From positions 1-8,441 of the forward strand of contig JAAYZP010000448.1 of assembly GCA_012514785.1 (NCBI GenBank): 8,441 nucleotides of DNA, given 5' to 3'. The notes beneath the pieces were generated by a model that saw nothing but the letters and a program-made list of their open reading frames with translations, made no database searches and was not told the origin of the DNA. This document shows, one piece after another, positions 7,148 to 8,441 of this stretch; position 1 is the first letter of the stretch, and the number at the start of each line of letters is the position of its first letter. A program made the position numbers and the translations under genes. Source of the stretch: Propionibacterium sp. GTDB lineage: Bacteria; Actinomycetota; Actinomycetes; Propionibacteriales; Propionibacteriaceae.

Positions 7148-7199
7148 CGATCAGACCCGGAAGTTGAACCGTAGTCGGTACAACTTTCGAGTTTGATCG
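7148..7199. terminator. Long near-continuous hairpin between typA and the convergent operon
   Basis: Positions 7148-7171 can pair with 7176-7199 around a 4-nt loop TAGT. The 24-position stem has two mismatches (7157/7190 and 7167/7180) and two G-U pairs as plus-strand RNA. It starts 7 nt after the typA stop and ends 6 nt before the stop of the minus-strand HD gene, so it fills the 65-nt gap. It should stop transcription from both sides. A true poly-U run is lacking, with only TTT inside the stem. Confidence 0.7.
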
Positions 7200-7205
7200 G
7201 CCGGA

Positions 7206-7775
7206 TCAGGCTGAGGCGCGCAACTCGTCGAGCTCGCGCTGCAGGTTCGCCCGCGCCCGCTCCTCCCAGTGCTGCGCCCCGTAGTCGGTGTGGAAGAGCC
7301 GCTCGCCGCCCAGCAACCGCTCGAGCACCGCGCTGCGCCCGACGCGCCACTGGGCGTCGGTGACGTGCGGCAGCTCGAACCGGATGCCCTCGACGTTGCG
7401 CTGGTACCGCTCCCACGGCAGCGCGAGGCCCGCGAGGTCGGCGTCGGAGATGCGCGCACCAGCCGCATCGCGGGGATCGGGGTTGTGCGTGATGGTCACC
7501 AGGACGAGGCGGGCCACCTCGTCGATCTCGGCCGGCGTGATCACGCCGTCGAGCAGGCGGCGCGCCAGCTCGGCTGAGGCGAGCTCGTCGTCGGGGGTGG
7601 TGTTGGAGTGGACGGCATCGTGGAACCAGAAGGCGACGCGCTCGATCTCACTGCCACCCAGCTCGGCCAGATAGGACAGGCCGGTCTCGAGATGCGCGAT
7701 GCCGTGGTAGTCGCGGTGCGGCTCGTTCCATCGGGTGCGCAGGTCGTCGAGGATGTCGTCGGGAAGGTCTACCAC
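7206..7775 (-). CDS. HD-domain metal-dependent hydrolase (COG4339-like)
   Basis: The product is 189 residues. RDYHGIAHLE (21-30) gives the first histidines (H24, H28) and FWFHDAVHSN (49-58) gives the H52-D53 pair that names the family. TITHNPDP (95-102) supplies another histidine, and ISDADLAGLALPWERY (109-124) holds D111 and D113, matching the D-x-D-L motif near the C-terminal part of HD domains of this small group. Members of this group are predicted phosphohydrolases with no well-defined substrate. The start is GTG at 7775-7773, because the preceding in-frame sequence lies within the upstream gene. The two genes overlap by 7 nt (GTGGTAG), so translation is probably coupled, and a functional link with the membrane protein is likely. 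Confidence 0.82.
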   Translation of the reverse strand: MVDLPDDILDDLRTRWNEPHRDYHGIAHLETGLSYLAELGGSEIERVAFWFHDAVHSNTTPDDELASAELARRLLDGVITPAEIDEVARLVLVTITHNPDPRDAAGARISDADLAGLALPWERYQRNVEGIRFELPHVTDAQWRVGRSAVLERLLGGERLFHTDYGAQHWEERARANLQRELDELRASA

Positions 7776-8152
7776 AGCTGGATCACTCCGTAGGCGATGC
7801 CAGCGAAGGCTGCCGCCCACAGCATGCTGGCGAAGGTGCCGATGATGAAGAGCTCGCCGAGGCGGGGATCGTTGCCGGCGCGCAGTTCGGGGTATCGGCC
7901 GAGCCCCTTGACCGCGAGGATGAACGCGAGCCCGGCGGGGAATCCCGCGACGATGCACGCGTAGGTGGCGATCCGCTCCAGGATGCCGATCCAGCGGCCG
8001 CCGGGGAGCCGCTCCTCGACGTCGAGCAGCTGGGGCTCGCGTTTCGGCTGCGGCGGGTCGATGCGGCGCAGCAGCGCGCGCACCGGCGGATTGCCGAGCA
8101 GGGCCAGCAGCCCGCCCGCGGCGATCACCGCGCCTTGCCAGACGACTTCCAC
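7769..8152 (-). CDS. Small membrane protein resembling the C-terminal part of DUF3307 proteins
   Basis: The product is 127 residues, starting at GTG 8152-8150 with GGAGG 4 nt upstream. Three hydrophobic segments lie near residues 4-20, 58-82 and 100-124. Between the first two is a soluble stretch rich in proline and charge (32-52). The most telling part is GRWIGILERIATYACIVAGFP (52-72), FILAVKGLGRYPEL (76-89) and LGELFIIGTFASMLWA (98-113). This resembles the 'G-x-x-I-G-x-L-E-R ... A-x-K-x-x-x-R ... E-x-x-I-G-T-x-x-S' pattern I associate with the C-terminal half of DUF3307 proteins, which accompany SatD. Here it diverges from a satD-family gene, which strengthens that match. Canonical DUF3307 proteins are roughly twice as long, so this is a short version. 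An in-frame ATG at 8209 is rejected because it would overlap satD and its promoter. Function is unknown. Confidence 0.75.
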   Translation of the reverse strand: MEVVWQGAVIAAGGLLALLGNPPVRALLRRIDPPQPKREPQLLDVEERLPGGRWIGILERIATYACIVAGFPAGLAFILAVKGLGRYPELRAGNDPRLGELFIIGTFASMLWAAAFAGIAYGVIQLW

Positions 8153-8169
8153 GCCACCTCCAATTAAGG

Positions 8170-8175
8170 TAAAAT
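8170..8175 (+). promoter_or_regulatory. -10 box for a leaderless satD-family transcript
   Basis: TAAAAT is near the consensus TATAAT and ends 6 nt before the ATG at 8182. Transcription would begin at or next to the start codon. The intervening CTTCAC has no ribosome-binding sequence. The 29-nt gap 8153-8181 also holds the ribosome site of the divergent membrane gene, so any regulator here would affect both. The -35 position (about 8147-8152, TTCCAC) is weak and overlaps the start codon of the divergent gene. Confidence 0.6.
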
Positions 8176-8181
8176 CTTCAC

Positions 8182-8441
8182 ATGGCAGATATTCAGGTAT
8201 TCCCTTCATGCGTGGCGCTGCTGGCCGACCTGGTCAGGTCCCGCGAGGGGGACCGTCGCGAATCGCACGCGATCGTGCTCGACGCGATCGAGGAAACCAA
8301 CGCCAACGTACCCCAGCTCGATGCCCTTCGCGTGACCATCGGCGACGAGTTGCAGGGTGTCTACGCCACGCTCGGCGACGCCCTGGCCGCAAGCTTCCGC
8401 CTGCGGGGCCTCCTGTGGGGCGCCGTCGACATCCGCTTCGG
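8182..8441 (+). CDS. SatD-family protein, N-terminal part (cut by window edge)
   Basis: The frame is open from ATG 8182 to the window end, 86 codons. Residues 12-20 (ALLADLVRS, followed by R21) match the 'a-l-i-g-D-i-v-x-S-R' start of SatD proteins. LRVTIGDELQGVY (53-65) and LAASFRLRGLL, then VDIRFG at the edge, match the conserved 'l-t-v-G-D-e-f-Q-g' core and the following 'vdiRfG' strand. The family is named after a Streptococcus gene of the sat region and its biochemical role is not settled; many members have the look of a nucleotide- or DNA-binding regulator. The neighbouring divergent membrane protein is of a type that accompanies satD, so the pair is likely functional. The C-terminal part is not visible. 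Confidence 0.85.
   Translation, partial: MADIQVFPSCVALLADLVRSREGDRRESHAIVLDAIEETNANVPQLDALRVTIGDELQGVYATLGDALAASFRLRGLLWGAVDIRF

Noticed and set aside
8153..8209. Nineteen-codon N-terminal extension of the small membrane protein
   Set aside because: It would overlap the divergent satD start and promoter, whereas GTG 8152 has GGAGG at suitable spacing.

Overview
The window is high-GC, gene-dense DNA. It has strong purine-rich Shine-Dalgarno sites, frequent GTG starts, and at least one start that looks leaderless. This style and the gene families (TypA with an actinobacterial-type C-terminus, SatD beside a small membrane protein, a compact AbiEii-like nucleotidyltransferase) suggest an actinomycete (Actinomycetota), possibly Propionibacteriales or Micrococcales. 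The genus cannot be fixed from this sequence.

Left part (1-1919): two cell-surface polysaccharide genes diverge from a 141-base spacer. On the minus strand is the N-terminal part of a GT4-like glycosyltransferase, cut by the window edge. On the plus strand is a complete polyprenyl-phosphate sugar-phosphate transferase (WbaP/CpsE-like), the enzyme that starts glycan assembly on the lipid carrier.

Accessory block (about 1945-3160): two overlapping minus-strand genes encode a short AbiEii/MenT-like nucleotidyltransferase and a 111-residue partner with no obvious DNA-binding domain. This is probably a toxin-antitoxin pair. A tandem 10-bp repeat lies just upstream. Imperfect inverted repeats with 42-nt spacers lie on both sides. 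The block looks less GC-rich than its surroundings, and it is the best candidate here for something poorly described.

Redox block (3178-5227): a luciferase-like flavin monooxygenase on the minus strand diverges from an antibiotic-biosynthesis-monooxygenase-like protein on the plus strand. The latter is followed 2 nt later by a LURP-one/scramblase-like protein. The divergent region holds a clear promoter for the flavoenzyme and a 13-bp direct repeat.

Right part (5281-8441): typA/bipA, a ribosome-associated GTPase, ends at a long hairpin that fills the gap to the convergent minus-strand operon. That operon is a small membrane protein resembling the C-terminal part of DUF3307 proteins, followed by an overlapping HD-domain hydrolase gene. 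It diverges from a satD-family gene that runs off the window and appears to be transcribed without a leader. No rRNA, tRNA, CRISPR array, complete insertion sequence or replication origin was seen.
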